This document shows positions 36,419 to 45,936 of a stretch of DNA of 64,000 bases, piece after piece. Below the pieces are notes generated by a model. That model was not told where the DNA came from. It made no database searches and was given only the letters and a program-made list of their open reading frames with translations. The DNA is taken from assembly GCF_030653815.1 (NCBI RefSeq), contig NZ_JAURYQ010000023.1, positions 62,001 to 126,000 on the forward strand, read 5' to 3'. Position numbers and translations under genes: made by a program. The DNA is from Rhodoferax sp. (GTDB lineage Bacteria > Pseudomonadota > Gammaproteobacteria > Burkholderiales > Burkholderiaceae_C). How positions within the stretch are numbered: position 1 is the first letter of the stretch; each line of letters starts with the position of its first letter.

Positions 36419-37611
36419 ACAACCAAGCTTTGCTCAAACGCCGCCTCATCATGGGTGCCGTCGCCCTGGCGCTCATCGGCGGCATGGCCTATGTGTCGCT
36501 GCGCACCGGGCCGCTGGCGCCCATCAAGGTCACCGTGGCGAGCCCGCTTGAGGGCACGCTAAACCCTTCGATTTTTGGCATCGGCACGGTCGAAGCCCGG
36601 CGCAGCTGGATGGTCGGACCGACGGTGGCCGGGCGCGTGCTGAGCGTCAAGGTGGATGTGGGCGACCCTGTCAAGGCCGGGCAACTGCTGGCCGAAATGG
36701 ACCCGGTCGACTTCAGCCAGCGTCTGGCTGCGCTCGATGCCTCGCTGGCGCGCGCCGGCAGTGGCCAGGTCGCCGCGCAGGCGCAACTGCAGGATGCCAA
36801 GGCGCGCAGTGCCCTGGCCACCACCACCACCCAGCGCAACCAGGACCTGGCACGGCAAAACTTCATCAGCCCCGGCGCGCTCGATGCGGTACTGCAGGCC
36901 CAGGCTTCGGCCAATGCGGCCGTGCAGGCGGCGCAAGCCAATCTGGCCGGTGCCGGGCAGGACCTGACCCGCATCCAAGCCGAGCGCGCGGCATTGGCAC
37001 AACAGCGCGACAACGTGCGCCTGTTTGCTCCGGCCGACGCGGTGGTGACCACGCGTGATGCCGAAGCCGGCAGCACCGTGGTGGCGGGCCAGCCGGTGCT
37101 GCGCCTGATAGACCCGTCCAGCCTGTGGGTCAAGCTGCGGGTCGACCAGGGCCGCTCGGCCGGTCTGGCCACCGGCGTCAAAGCCAGCATCGTGTTGCGT
37201 TCCAGGCCACAGACTCCCCTGAGCGGCCAGGTGGCACGCATCGAATTGCTGGCCGACAGCGTCACCGAAGAACGCATCGCGCAAGTGGCTTTTGATGCCC
37301 CGCCCGCAGGTGTGTCGGTGGGTGAAATGGCCGAAGTCACCTTGCAGTTGCCCGCCACCGCCCCCGCACTGCTGTTGCCCAATGCCGCCATCCAGCATCA
37401 ACAAGGCCAAAGCGGCGTCTGGCGCTTGCAAGACGGCAAGCCTGAATTTGCGCCCGTGCAACTCGGCACCCAGAGCCTGGACGGCCAGGTGCAAGTACTC
37501 AAGGGCCTCGACAAAACCGACCGGGTGGTGGTCTACAGCCAGAAAGCCCTGAGCAGCGGCGCGCGTATTTCTGTGGTGGATTCGCTTGTCAAGTCCGAGG
37601 CCAAGCCATGA
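36415..37611 (+). CDS. HlyD-family periplasmic adaptor (membrane fusion protein)
   Basis: 398 residues with one N-terminal membrane anchor (LIMGAVALALIGGMAYVSL). The lipoyl/barrel-sandwich half GRVLSVKVDVGDPVKAGQLLAEMDPVD is followed by an Ala/Gln-rich helical hairpin (about 105-205) and a second lipoyl half FAPADAVVTTRDAEAGSTVVAGQPVLRLIDP. It bridges an inner-membrane exporter to the outer membrane. It sits between a TetR gene and the permease with ATGA overlaps on both sides. Confidence 0.93.
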   Translation: MNNQALLKRRLIMGAVALALIGGMAYVSLRTGPLAPIKVTVASPLEGTLNPSIFGIGTVEARRSWMVGPTVAGRVLSVKVDVGDPVKAGQLLAEMDPVDFSQRLAALDASLARAGSGQVAAQAQLQDAKARSALATTTTQRNQDLARQNFISPGALDAVLQAQASANAAVQAAQANLAGAGQDLTRIQAERAALAQQRDNVRLFAPADAVVTTRDAEAGSTVVAGQPVLRLIDPSSLWVKLRVDQGRSAGLATGVKASIVLRSRPQTPLSGQVARIELLADSVTEERIAQVAFDAPPAGVSVGEMAEVTLQLPATAPALLLPNAAIQHQQGQSGVWRLQDGKPEFAPVQLGTQSLDGQVQVLKGLDKTDRVVVYSQKALSSGARISVVDSLVKSEAKP

Positions 37612-38801
37612 TCAGCCTGGCCGGACGCGACATTTTGCACGGCTGGGGCAAGTTCGCCCTGACCGGGCTCGGGCTCGGGCTGTTGATTGGCGTGACGCTG
37701 ACCATGGCCGGGGTGTATCGCGGCATGGTGGACGACGCGCAGGCCCTGCTGACCAACAGCCAGGCCGATTTGTGGGTGGTGCAAAAAGACACCCAGGGCC
37801 CGTATGCCGAGGCCTCAAGCATCAAGGACGACGTGGTGCGCAGCGTGCGTGGCATGCCCGGCGTGGCGCAGGCCGCCAACGTGACCTACCTCACCATGCA
37901 GGTGCAGCGCCCGAGCGGCGAAGAGGCCCGCACCATGGTGGTGGGGGTCGAACCCGGCAAGCCCGGCGCGCCGGGTTATCTGGTGGCCGGGCGCCAGCTC
38001 ACCCGTGACCACTATGAAGCCGTGGCCGACGTCAAGACCGGCCTCAAGCTGGGCGACGCGGTGCGGGTGCGCCGCCATAGCTACACCGTGGTGGGCCTGA
38101 CCCAGCGCATGGTGTCTTCGGGCGGCGACCCGATGCTGTTTGTGCCGCTCAAAGACGCGCAGGAAGCGCAATTTTTAAAAGACAACGACACTATTCAAAG
38201 CGACCGCACTCGCACCGCGGCCAACCCGGCATTCAATCGCCCCGGCGTGCCGGGCCTGCTTGATGCCGTGCAAGCCCTGCAAACCAGCAGCCACAACGTC
38301 AACGCGGTGCTGGTGCAGTTGCAGCCCGGCTGGCCGGCCGACGAGGTGGCCGACGCGCTTAAGCGCTGGAAACATGTGCAGGTCTACACCCGCGCCGGCA
38401 TGGAAGACATCTTGGTGGCCAAGCTGATTGCCACCTCTGCCCGGCAGATCGGCATGTTTCTGGCCATTCTGGCGGTGGTGAGCGCGGCCATTGTGGCCTT
38501 CATCATCTACACCATGACGCTCGGCAAGATTCGCGAAATTGCGGTACTCAAGCTCATCGGCACGCGCAACATGACCATTGCCAGCATGATCCTGCAACAG
38601 GCCACGGGGTTCGGGCTGATCGGCTTCATGGTCGGCAAAATTGCCGCCACCGTGTGGGCGCCGATCTTTCCCAAATACGTGCTGCTGATGCCGCGCGACG
38701 CCGTCACCGGCCTGGTTGCCACGCTGCTCATTTGCGCCCTGGCCAGCACACTGGCAATTCGGGTGGCGCTCAAGGTCGACCCGGCTGCGGCGATTGGATG
38801 A
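37608..38801 (+). CDS. FtsX/MacB-type ABC exporter permease (DevC-like)
   Basis: 397 residues: an N-terminal transmembrane helix (FALTGLGLGLLIGVTLTMAG), a large periplasmic domain, and three C-terminal helices (IGMFLAILAVVSAAIVAFIIYTM onward). The order matches DevC-type permeases, which work with an HlyD adaptor and a separate ATPase. No ATPase domain is fused. Overlaps both neighbours by 4 bp. Confidence 0.9.
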   Translation: MISLAGRDILHGWGKFALTGLGLGLLIGVTLTMAGVYRGMVDDAQALLTNSQADLWVVQKDTQGPYAEASSIKDDVVRSVRGMPGVAQAANVTYLTMQVQRPSGEEARTMVVGVEPGKPGAPGYLVAGRQLTRDHYEAVADVKTGLKLGDAVRVRRHSYTVVGLTQRMVSSGGDPMLFVPLKDAQEAQFLKDNDTIQSDRTRTAANPAFNRPGVPGLLDAVQALQTSSHNVNAVLVQLQPGWPADEVADALKRWKHVQVYTRAGMEDILVAKLIATSARQIGMFLAILAVVSAAIVAFIIYTMTLGKIREIAVLKLIGTRNMTIASMILQQATGFGLIGFMVGKIAATVWAPIFPKYVLLMPRDAVTGLVATLLICALASTLAIRVALKVDPAAAIG

Positions 38802-39532
38802 GCACCATGAACACAAAACATATAGCGCCGGGCGGCATCCGCATTGAAGGTTTGCGCAAGGTCTATGGTCAGGGTGACAGTGCTGTCGAGGCCCTGAAGA
38901 ACGTCAACATGGTGGTGGCGCCGGGTGAGGTGGTGGGCCTGGTCGGGCCCTCGGGCTCGGGCAAAAGCACGCTGCTCAAATGCCTGGGCGCCATCATCGA
39001 ACCCACCTCGGGGCGCATGACGCTGGGCAGCGACGTAATTTATGACAACGGCTGGAAAGTGCCTGACCTGCGCGCGCTGCGGCGTGACCGGATTGGTTTT
39101 ATTTTTCAGGCGCCCTACCTGATTCCGTTTCTGGATGTGACCGACAACGTGGCGCTGCTGCCGATGCTGGCGGGCATGGCCAACGCACCGTCGCGCGCTC
39201 GGGCGCTCGAATTGCTCACCGCGCTCGACGTGCAACACCGCGCCCGGGCCGAGCCGTCGCAGCTCTCAGGTGGCGAACAACAGCGGGTGTCGATTGCCCG
39301 GGCACTGGCCAACCGCCCGCCGGTGATTCTGGCGGATGAGCCCACTGCGCCGCTGGACAGCGAACGCGCCCTGGGCGTGATGCGCATCCTGAACCAGATG
39401 GCCGTGCAAGCCCATACTGCCATCATCGTGGTGACCCACGATGAAAAAATCATCCCCACTTTCAAGCGCATTTACCACATTCGCGACGGGCAAACCGTGG
39501 AAGAGGCGGGCGAAGGACTCTCGCTGGATTAG
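38798..39532 (+). CDS. ABC exporter ATPase (LolD/DevA-like)
   Basis: 244 residues with Walker A GPSGSGKSTLL, signature LSGGEQQRVSIARAL, Walker B VILADEPTAPLD and switch VTHDEKII. It resembles the LolD/MacB/DevA family, which drives mechanotransmission rather than import. The start overlaps the permease stop (ATGA). It completes a TetR-adaptor-permease-ATPase operon; no outer-membrane TolC gene is present here. Confidence 0.93.
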   Translation: MSTMNTKHIAPGGIRIEGLRKVYGQGDSAVEALKNVNMVVAPGEVVGLVGPSGSGKSTLLKCLGAIIEPTSGRMTLGSDVIYDNGWKVPDLRALRRDRIGFIFQAPYLIPFLDVTDNVALLPMLAGMANAPSRARALELLTALDVQHRARAEPSQLSGGEQQRVSIARALANRPPVILADEPTAPLDSERALGVMRILNQMAVQAHTAIIVVTHDEKIIPTFKRIYHIRDGQTVEEAGEGLSLD

Positions 39533-39535
39533 GAC

Positions 39536-39916
39536 TTACTCGAACGACGGTGTTTCGGGCTTGGCCACCGGTTTGCCCGCTGCCGCCCAGGCGTCAAAGC
39601 CGCCCGCCATGGACTTCACATTCAGATAGCCCATGTCATGCAGGGCGGTGGCGGCCAGCGCGGCGCGACCGCTGGTTTTGCAATACAGCAGAACGTTGAG
39701 GTCACGCGCCTGCAGCGCCGGATTGGCGCTGAACTTGAATTCGAGCATGCCGCGTGAAATGTGCACGGCACCGGCCAGATGGCCCGCGGCGAATTCATCG
39801 GCTTCGCGCACGTCCACCAGCACGTCGGCGTCACGGATGGCTTGCTCGGCGTCAGCCACCGGGATTTCCTGCACGCGGGCTTTGGCGGCGGCAACGAGGT
39901 CGTGGGCAGTTTTCAT
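39536..39916 (-). CDS. Rhodanese-like sulfurtransferase
   Basis: 126 residues, one rhodanese domain: LVDVREADEFAAGHLAGAVHISRGMLEFKF, the active loop LLYCKTSGRAA with the catalytic cysteine, and GYLNVKSMAGGFDAW. No signal peptide, so cytoplasmic. It moves sulfane sulfur (or conceivably selenium) to acceptors; the true partner is not visible. Lies convergent with the exporter operon, 3 bp apart, and 94 bp downstream of glgC. Confidence 0.93.
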   Translation of the reverse strand: MKTAHDLVAAAKARVQEIPVADAEQAIRDADVLVDVREADEFAAGHLAGAVHISRGMLEFKFSANPALQARDLNVLLYCKTSGRAALAATALHDMGYLNVKSMAGGFDAWAAAGKPVAKPETPSFE

Positions 39917-40010
39917 CGGGCATATTCCTGTCAGAGGTTGTTGAGTGCCGAATAATATCCGTACTCACTTAAGTAACAGAGGGTGCCGGGGATTTTATTT
40001 CTGCCCTGAA

Positions 40011-41321
40011 TCAGCGTATCCCCTTCAGCCCCTGCCCCAGCATCTCCTTGGTGACCAAGGTGATACCCGAGTCGGTGACACGGAAACGTTTTTTGTCCTG
40101 CTCCGGGTCCATGCCAATGATGGTGCCCTCAGGCAGCACGCAATTTTTATCAATGATGCATTTCTTCAGAATGCAATGGCGACCCACCTGCACATTGGGC
40201 AAGACCATTGAGTCCTCGATGGTGGCGTAACTGTGCACATGCACCCCCGAGAACAGCATCGACCGGCGCACCGTGGAGCCGCTGACAATGCAGCCGCCGG
40301 AGACCATCGAATCGACCGCCTTGCCACGCCGGGTATCGTCGTCAAAAACGAACTTGGCGGGTGGCGTTTGCGGTTGCCAGGTCCAGATCGGCCAATTGTC
40401 AGAATACAGATTGAGGTCGGGCGTAACCTGCACCAGGTCCATGTTGGCTGCCCAATAGGCGTCCAGCGTGCCCACGTCGCGCCAATAGGGCGGCTTGCCT
40501 GGCTCGCTGACACAACTCTCGGCAAAGTTCTGGGCGAAGGTGCGGTAACGTTTGACGCAGTGCGGAATGACATCCTTGCCGAAGTCGTGGCTCGACTTGG
40601 GGTCGTCGGCGTCACGCAGCAACTGCTCAATCAGGAAGCTGGTGTTGAAGACATAAATCCCCATGCTGGCCAGCGCATGCGCAGGGTCGCCGGGCATGTG
40701 CTGCGGCTCGGTCGGCTTTTCTGCAAACTCAAGCACCCGGCCTTCCGCGTCCACCGACATGACACCAAAGCTGCTGGCCTCAGCCAGCGGTACCTCAATG
40801 CAGGCCACGGTCAGGTCGGCCTGGCGCGCCACGTGGGCCGCCAGTACCCGACCGTAGTCCATGCGGTAAATATGATCGCCCGACAAGATCAGCACATATT
40901 CGGGTCGGGCATGACGGATTTCGCGCAGGTTTTGAAACACCGCGTCGGCCGTACCCTGGTACCAGTGCACTTCGTCGGACTGCTGCTGTGCCGGCATGAT
41001 CTCGATGAATTCGTTGAGGCGCCCGTCCAGAAAACTCCAGCCCAGCTGCAAATGCCGGATCAGGCTTTGCGCCTTGTACTGCGTGGCCACACCAACCCGG
41101 CGCACGCCCGAGTTGACGCAATTGGAGAGGGTGAAGTCGATGATGCGGTACTTGCCGCCAAACGGCACCGCCGGCTTGGCGCGAAAATCAGTCAACTCAT
41201 GCAGCCGGCTGCCGCGCCCCCCGGCAAGAATCAGGGCAAAGGTGTTGCGCGTCAGCTGGCTGACAAACCGCGGGTCCTGCGCTCTGCGCCCACCCGCCCC
41301 GATTTCTTGATTGCTTGCCAT
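40011..41321 (-). CDS. glgC: Glucose-1-phosphate adenylyltransferase GlgC
   Basis: 436 residues. It makes ADP-glucose for glycogen. The pyrophosphorylase signature [34 protein letters not shown] is followed by [25 protein letters not shown], and the C-terminal beta-helix ([22 protein letters not shown]). All main motifs and the length are typical. glgA, glgB or glgP are not nearby, so the gene is separate from a glycogen operon. Confidence 0.95.
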   Translation of the reverse strand: MASNQEIGAGGRRAQDPRFVSQLTRNTFALILAGGRGSRLHELTDFRAKPAVPFGGKYRIIDFTLSNCVNSGVRRVGVATQYKAQSLIRHLQLGWSFLDGRLNEFIEIMPAQQQSDEVHWYQGTADAVFQNLREIRHARPEYVLILSGDHIYRMDYGRVLAAHVARQADLTVACIEVPLAEASSFGVMSVDAEGRVLEFAEKPTEPQHMPGDPAHALASMGIYVFNTSFLIEQLLRDADDPKSSHDFGKDVIPHCVKRYRTFAQNFAESCVSEPGKPPYWRDVGTLDAYWAANMDLVQVTPDLNLYSDNWPIWTWQPQTPPAKFVFDDDTRRGKAVDSMVSGGCIVSGSTVRRSMLFSGVHVHSYATIEDSMVLPNVQVGRHCILKKCIIDKNCVLPEGTIIGMDPEQDKKRFRVTDSGITLVTKEMLGQGLKGIR

Positions 41322-41364
41322 GAATACTCTCCCATGCAGTTGTCAACACACAAATTCAGCCATG

Positions 41365-41835
41365 TCAGGTGGCGGCCACACCAAAGTTCTCGGGCATCTG
41401 GATGGCCACCACCTCGCCGCGCGCAGTGGCGACACCGGCGGCATACACCGTGGACTCGATCACCACCTTGCGACCCTTGATTTCTTTCACCCGGCCGCGA
41501 ATTTCCAGCGTTTCGTTGATCGGCGTCGGTTTCAGGTAATCCACATGCAGCGAGCCAGTGACAAAGCGGAAGGCCGGCAAGGTGTCCATGGCCCGGCCTT
41601 CCTGTTTGTACATGGCCGCCGCGGCGGTGCCGGTGCTGTGGCAGTCGATCAGCGAGGCCAGCAGACCGCCATAAGTGAAGCCAGGGATGGCCGTGTGATA
41701 GGGCTCGGGCGTGAATCGGGTCACGGTTTCGTCACCATCCCAAAAGGTCTTGATACGGTGGCCCTGGTCATTTTTGGCGCCGCAGCCGTAACAGTGCGAC
41801 AAGTTCTCGGGGTAGTAGTCCTGAAAGGCTTTCAC
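41365..41835 (-). CDS. Hotdog-fold thioesterase (PaaI-like)
   Basis: 156 residues from a GTG at 41835 placed 6 bp after an AGGAG box; longer ATG starts at 41883 or beyond lack such a site and add an unlike N-terminus. The hotdog core is GFTYGGLLASLIDCHSTGTAAAAM and GSLHVDYLKPTPINETLEIRGRV; the N-terminal HCYGCG pair could bind a metal. Such enzymes hydrolyse acyl-CoA or aromatic-CoA thioesters. Confidence 0.85.
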   Translation of the reverse strand: MKAFQDYYPENLSHCYGCGAKNDQGHRIKTFWDGDETVTRFTPEPYHTAIPGFTYGGLLASLIDCHSTGTAAAAMYKQEGRAMDTLPAFRFVTGSLHVDYLKPTPINETLEIRGRVKEIKGRKVVIESTVYAAGVATARGEVVAIQMPENFGVAAT

Positions 41836-41934
41836 AGAGGTCTCCTGGTCAATAAATAAATTAATTTTTTTGAAACGCCCCATTACGCCCCATTCACGAC
41901 GCCAAGAAACTGACAAAGATCAATTTCGAGACGC

Positions 41935-43344
41935 TTAATGGCCGGTTTGCAGCTTGGCATGGATGCGCCGCGTGGTGCGCCAGACCGCCCACAACACCAC
42001 CGGCACCAGGGCACCGGCGGCCATTTCGGGGTTGATTGGCAGGCCGGCGGCCTTGAGCGCCTTGCCGCCGTACAGCAGCAGGCTGATCACGTAGTACGAG
42101 ATGGCGGCAATCGACAGGCCTTCCACCGTGCTTTGCAGGCGCAGTTGCAGCTCCTGGCCGCGGGTGAGTTTTTCCAGCAGTTGCTGGTTTTGCACCTCGG
42201 TGGCAATGTCCACGCGGGTGCGCAGCAAGCCGCTGGCGCGCGCCACCCGCTCCGACAGCGACGCCAGCCGTTGCTCCGTGGCCACCACGGTGGCCATGGC
42301 GGGAGACAAGCGCCGTTGCATGAACTCACCCAGAGTCTGGGTACCGGGAATGGCTTTTTCGCGCAGCTCCCGGATGCGTTGATTGACCAGCGCGTAATAG
42401 GCCTGGGTTGCGGCAAAGCGGTAGCTATTGGCGGCGGTCGCGCGCTCCACACCGGCGGCCAAGGACACCAGGGTGTCGAGCAATTCCTGGTCTGAGGCCG
42501 ACTTGTTTTCAAGCTGGGCCGTGATACGAACCAACTCGCCTTCTGCCTGTGCCAGCATGGGCCCGAGGGCCTTGACCACCGGCAGGCCGCGCAGCGCCAT
42601 GAGGCGATAGGTTTCGAGTTCAAGCAGGCGCGCCGCAATACGACCGGCGCGGGTCTGGCTCGTGCCCTCGGGCGCAATGACCAACATGCGCTCGAAACCA
42701 TCAGGCTGCAGTCGAAACTGCGTCAGCGCCCACGAGTGGCCCATCGGGTGTTCGTAGCCTTGCCGGTTGGCGGACTCGGCGCCCTGTCCGCCCAAGCTGG
42801 CGGCGTTGCTGCCGAGCAAGGAAGCCACCACCGTGCGCCCTCCTAACCATTTCACCGCTTGCGCCATCAAGGCGGTGGCGTCATCCAGCGGCGCATGGAG
42901 CATGGCCAGTTGCACTGCGGCCACGGTTCGGCCAGGAATCTGCGCCAACCACTGCGGCGACACCGCCAGGTTGCGCAACAGATCGGGCTCGCACGCGCCC
43001 AGCAAGGCCTCGGCGGGCAGTGGCTGGACGATGGAGTAGCGGGTAAATTCGCTGTGGCGCTCCCACTTGATGGTGATACCGTCCAGCCGCAAACGCAAAA
43101 AATTGTCCTGCAAACGCTCGGGGGATAGCTCGGCCTGACCGGGCAAGCGGTTCAGGTGGGCGCACTCGGCCTCGCGGCTCACGCCTTCGTTGAGCACGGC
43201 CACATAGACAATCAGCGCCGGCAAGCGGATGCGCGCGGAGGGCCGGGCGTGCACCTCGTTGTGCAGGGCAGTACGCTGCGGGTCATCTGGCGGCAGGCAG
43301 TGCAACACAGAGTGCAAGGAATCAGTGGGGGTGGAGATTTGCAT
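41935..43344 (-). CDS. DUF3422 family membrane protein
   Basis: 469 residues. The N-terminal LHNEVHARPSARIRLPALIVYV and the LRLDGITIKWERHSEFTRYSI stretch are typical of DUF3422. A helical middle region (about 250-400) precedes two C-terminal membrane segments (LSIAAISYYVISLLLYGG and AAGALVPVVLWAVW). The family is found widely in proteobacteria and its function is unknown. Located between the thioesterase and a nitroreductase, all on the minus strand. Confidence 0.9.
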   Translation of the reverse strand: MQISTPTDSLHSVLHCLPPDDPQRTALHNEVHARPSARIRLPALIVYVAVLNEGVSREAECAHLNRLPGQAELSPERLQDNFLRLRLDGITIKWERHSEFTRYSIVQPLPAEALLGACEPDLLRNLAVSPQWLAQIPGRTVAAVQLAMLHAPLDDATALMAQAVKWLGGRTVVASLLGSNAASLGGQGAESANRQGYEHPMGHSWALTQFRLQPDGFERMLVIAPEGTSQTRAGRIAARLLELETYRLMALRGLPVVKALGPMLAQAEGELVRITAQLENKSASDQELLDTLVSLAAGVERATAANSYRFAATQAYYALVNQRIRELREKAIPGTQTLGEFMQRRLSPAMATVVATEQRLASLSERVARASGLLRTRVDIATEVQNQQLLEKLTRGQELQLRLQSTVEGLSIAAISYYVISLLLYGGKALKAAGLPINPEMAAGALVPVVLWAVWRTTRRIHAKLQTGH

Positions 43345-43380
43345 GCCGACTATTTTGCCGAAATTCGGTCGTTCATCACA

Positions 43381-44010
43381 TCACAGGCTGCTGACAAACG
43401 CAGCTAGGTCCGGGCGCAGGCGTGCGGGCTTGCCCTTGGCCACGGTGCCAATGTTGATGCAGCACACGGCCTGCTCATGCGCGTGCATGCCGAACAGCGC
43501 GCGCAGCCGGGGCGACGCCAGCGCCTGGCCACTGGTGAGCCCCGAGCCAAAGCCCATGGCATGCGCTGCCAACAACACGTTTTGAATGGCGCAACCCAGC
43601 GACACCAGGCGTTCGGCATCACTGATGGCCAACTCGCCAGATTCCTGCCGCTGGGCGTCCCGCTCCGGTGTGCTGCCAACCAGCCGGGCGATGGCCAACA
43701 TCAGAAAAGGGGCGCGGTGCGCCTTGTCACGCGCGTTGTCAATTTGCTCGGATGTGGCAGCGGGGTCGCGGTCTTGCAGCGCCAGGCCAAAGACCTCGGC
43801 CAGCAGCTCCCGCTTATCCGAGGGCACGAGCACAAAACGCCAGGGCAGCAGTTGCCCGTGGTCGGGGGCCGCCGCCGCTGTAGCAAGAATCTCCTGCAAC
43901 TGCGACTCGGACGGACCCGGGTCGACCAGGCGGCGCGGCGCCACGTGCTGGCGAGAGTGAATCAGTGCCTTGGCAAATTCTGAAAATTCAAAGCTGGCGG
44001 GTGAATCCAT
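43381..44010 (-). CDS. Nitroreductase-family protein
   Basis: 209 residues. FMN-binding nitroreductase features are visible: RRLVDPGPSESQLQEILATAAAAPDHGQLLPWRFVLV at the N-terminus, RAPFLMLAIAR, and SLGCAIQNVLLAAHAMGFGSGLTSG, closing with CINIGT. The substrate cannot be read; the family includes nitro, quinone and flavin reductases. It resembles YdjA-like members. Confidence 0.9.
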   Translation of the reverse strand: MDSPASFEFSEFAKALIHSRQHVAPRRLVDPGPSESQLQEILATAAAAPDHGQLLPWRFVLVPSDKRELLAEVFGLALQDRDPAATSEQIDNARDKAHRAPFLMLAIARLVGSTPERDAQRQESGELAISDAERLVSLGCAIQNVLLAAHAMGFGSGLTSGQALASPRLRALFGMHAHEQAVCCINIGTVAKGKPARLRPDLAAFVSSL

Positions 44011-44061
44011 GAAGTAGTTCCTGTGTGCTCAGCCGCAAGTGTGCCCTATTCCGGGCCGGGG

Positions 44062-44301
44062 TCAAACTGGAACAAGCCACTTTTGCACTTCTGCCACCGT
44101 CGGGATGCGGCCACTGCTGACCAGCTTGTCATTGACGACCAGGCCCGGCGTGGACAGCAGGTCGTAATGCATGATCTGTTTCATGTCAGAGACCTTGACG
44201 AATTCAGCCTGCACGTTGGCAGCCGCTGCAGCCTCCCGGGCAACGGCTTCGAGCTTTCTGCAATTGGCACACCCGGGACCCAGAATTTTGATTTCCAACA
44301 T
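44062..44301 (-). CDS. Mini-thioredoxin (redox-active disulfide protein 2 type)
   Basis: 79 residues: MLEIKILGPGCANCRKLE with the redox pair CANC, then the thioredoxin-like MHYDLLSTPGLVVNDKLVSSG with the cis-proline in TPG. This small thioredoxin type is regularly encoded next to permeases with a CSC motif, as here. It lies 26 bp after the permease stop on the same strand. Confidence 0.92.
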   Translation of the reverse strand: MLEIKILGPGCANCRKLEAVAREAAAAANVQAEFVKVSDMKQIMHYDLLSTPGLVVNDKLVSSGRIPTVAEVQKWLVPV

Positions 44302-44327
44302 GGCTCTCTCCTTCAGATAAAAACGAA

Positions 44328-45773
44328 TCAGACCGGTGCGTGCGCCACCTGCCGACGCCCGAGCCACACCATCGTGCCCGCCAGCACGGCCGCGAAAACA
44401 CCCAGGGCCAAGAGCAGCGGCAGCCAGCCCAGCCCATCCACCCACGCACCGTAAAGCAAACCCGCGCCGACGCTGAACATCGCCACCAGCGCCACATAGG
44501 CCAGGGTCTTGGTCCAGGCGATCACCGCAGCCACCATCAGCATGCTTTGCAGACTGAGCTCGGGGTCGGCCATCAGGTAGGCCAGCAAGGGGCCGGGGTG
44601 CATGCCCAGGTCAAGGAACATGCGCGCCACCGGCACCTCGACCAGAGTCGGAAAGTACATGAAAACGCCAAAGCCCACGGCCACGGCGTTGGCCGGCACC
44701 GTGTTGCTGCCCGCCAGACTCTCGATCCATTCCGGGCGGATCACCTGGCGCACCATGCCCACAATGAAAACGCCCACCACCAGCAAAACAAAAATCTGCT
44801 TCACAAAACGCCAGGCTTCCCACAGCCAGGCGCGCCAGTCATCAGCGGCCAGCTGGTGCGCGAAATACCACACTGCCCACAGTGCCAGGGCCACACCAAA
44901 AACACGCCCGGTGAAAGCGAGTTCAAGCGTGCCTGGGCCCGGTGTCAGGCGCATGGCCGCCACCGCCAGGGTGGTGGCCGTGAGCCCCAGCGCCAGCCAG
45001 GTCCAGCGGGTGGCACCTTCGACAATGTTCTCCAGACCCTTCCAGGCGGTTGCAGCAATCAGCAGCAACAAGGCAATCAGGACCGAGCCCTGAAAACTGA
45101 CACCCTCTTCCCCTTTGGTCGCGTCAAACGGCACCCAGGAAAACAGCGTGTCCTGCCACGCTTGCGCCCACGACAAGGGCAACTCCAGGCTGAACAATGT
45201 GGCCGTCAGCGGCCACAACTTCAAGGTACCGGCAATCAGCAGCCCCACCAGGGACAGGAGCACTCCCCGCGCGGCGGGCGCGATGCTGGCCTTTTCTGCA
45301 AACAGGTCGTCAGTGGCTGCGTCGTGACTGGCATCGTCGCGCCAGAAAATCATCGCCATCAGCATGCCGATGCCAATGCCAAACAACAGGCACAGCACCA
45401 AGCGTGCGATGGCAAACTGCGGCCCCAGGATACTGCCGGTGTAAGCCAGCGCCATGATGTTGCCCGCCGGTGCAAAAAACAAAAAGGTGATGGCCGGCCC
45501 AATGCCCGCGCCCTTGCGGTAAATGCCGGCGAACAGCGGCACGATGGTGCACGAGCAAACGGCGATCAGCGAGCCCGCTGCCGCAGCGGCCGGGTAAGAC
45601 ACATGGGCGGGGGTGTTGCGGCCAAGCCAGCGCGTGATGCTGGCCTTGGGAATCAGCGCGGCCATGGCGCCGGCAATGAAAAAAGCCGGCAACAGGCACA
45701 GCAGCACATGCGCCGCCAGATAAGCCGCCAGACTGCCGGCGCCGCCGTTGAGCAATTTCAGGGTGAATTCCAT
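44328..45773 (-). CDS. YraQ/ArsP-type permease (481 residues)
   Basis: About ten to twelve membrane segments. The first half holds SLIAVCSCTIVPLFAGIYRKGAGIGPAITFLFFAPAGNIMA and the second half FMYFPTLVEVPVARMFLDLGMHPGPLLAYLMADPELSLQSMLM, the two repeats of the DUF318/ArsP family. Relatives export organoarsenicals; others probably move thiol or sulfur species. It is paired with a mini-thioredoxin. A second, shorter permease of the same fold is encoded at 47507. Confidence 0.88.
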   Translation of the reverse strand: MEFTLKLLNGGAGSLAAYLAAHVLLCLLPAFFIAGAMAALIPKASITRWLGRNTPAHVSYPAAAAAGSLIAVCSCTIVPLFAGIYRKGAGIGPAITFLFFAPAGNIMALAYTGSILGPQFAIARLVLCLLFGIGIGMLMAMIFWRDDASHDAATDDLFAEKASIAPAARGVLLSLVGLLIAGTLKLWPLTATLFSLELPLSWAQAWQDTLFSWVPFDATKGEEGVSFQGSVLIALLLLIAATAWKGLENIVEGATRWTWLALGLTATTLAVAAMRLTPGPGTLELAFTGRVFGVALALWAVWYFAHQLAADDWRAWLWEAWRFVKQIFVLLVVGVFIVGMVRQVIRPEWIESLAGSNTVPANAVAVGFGVFMYFPTLVEVPVARMFLDLGMHPGPLLAYLMADPELSLQSMLMVAAVIAWTKTLAYVALVAMFSVGAGLLYGAWVDGLGWLPLLLALGVFAAVLAGTMVWLGRRQVAHAPV

Positions 45774-45936
45774 GCAGAACTCTCTTTCCGGGATGTGCCT
45801 GAGAATTCTGAGTCCCGAAAAAATCCCTGGTATTGATCAAATCGCGGTCAACGCCATTTTTTCATCCAAAAAACATGGTTTTGTGAAAATAACAGCCCCG
45901 TAACACGCCCGGCTCAAGCCAGGGATGCTTGAACAC

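Noticed and set aside
44340..45836. A 498-codon plus-strand frame opposite the 481-residue permease
   Set aside because: It is Gln/His-rich, has no membrane or domain pattern, and mirrors a clear membrane protein.
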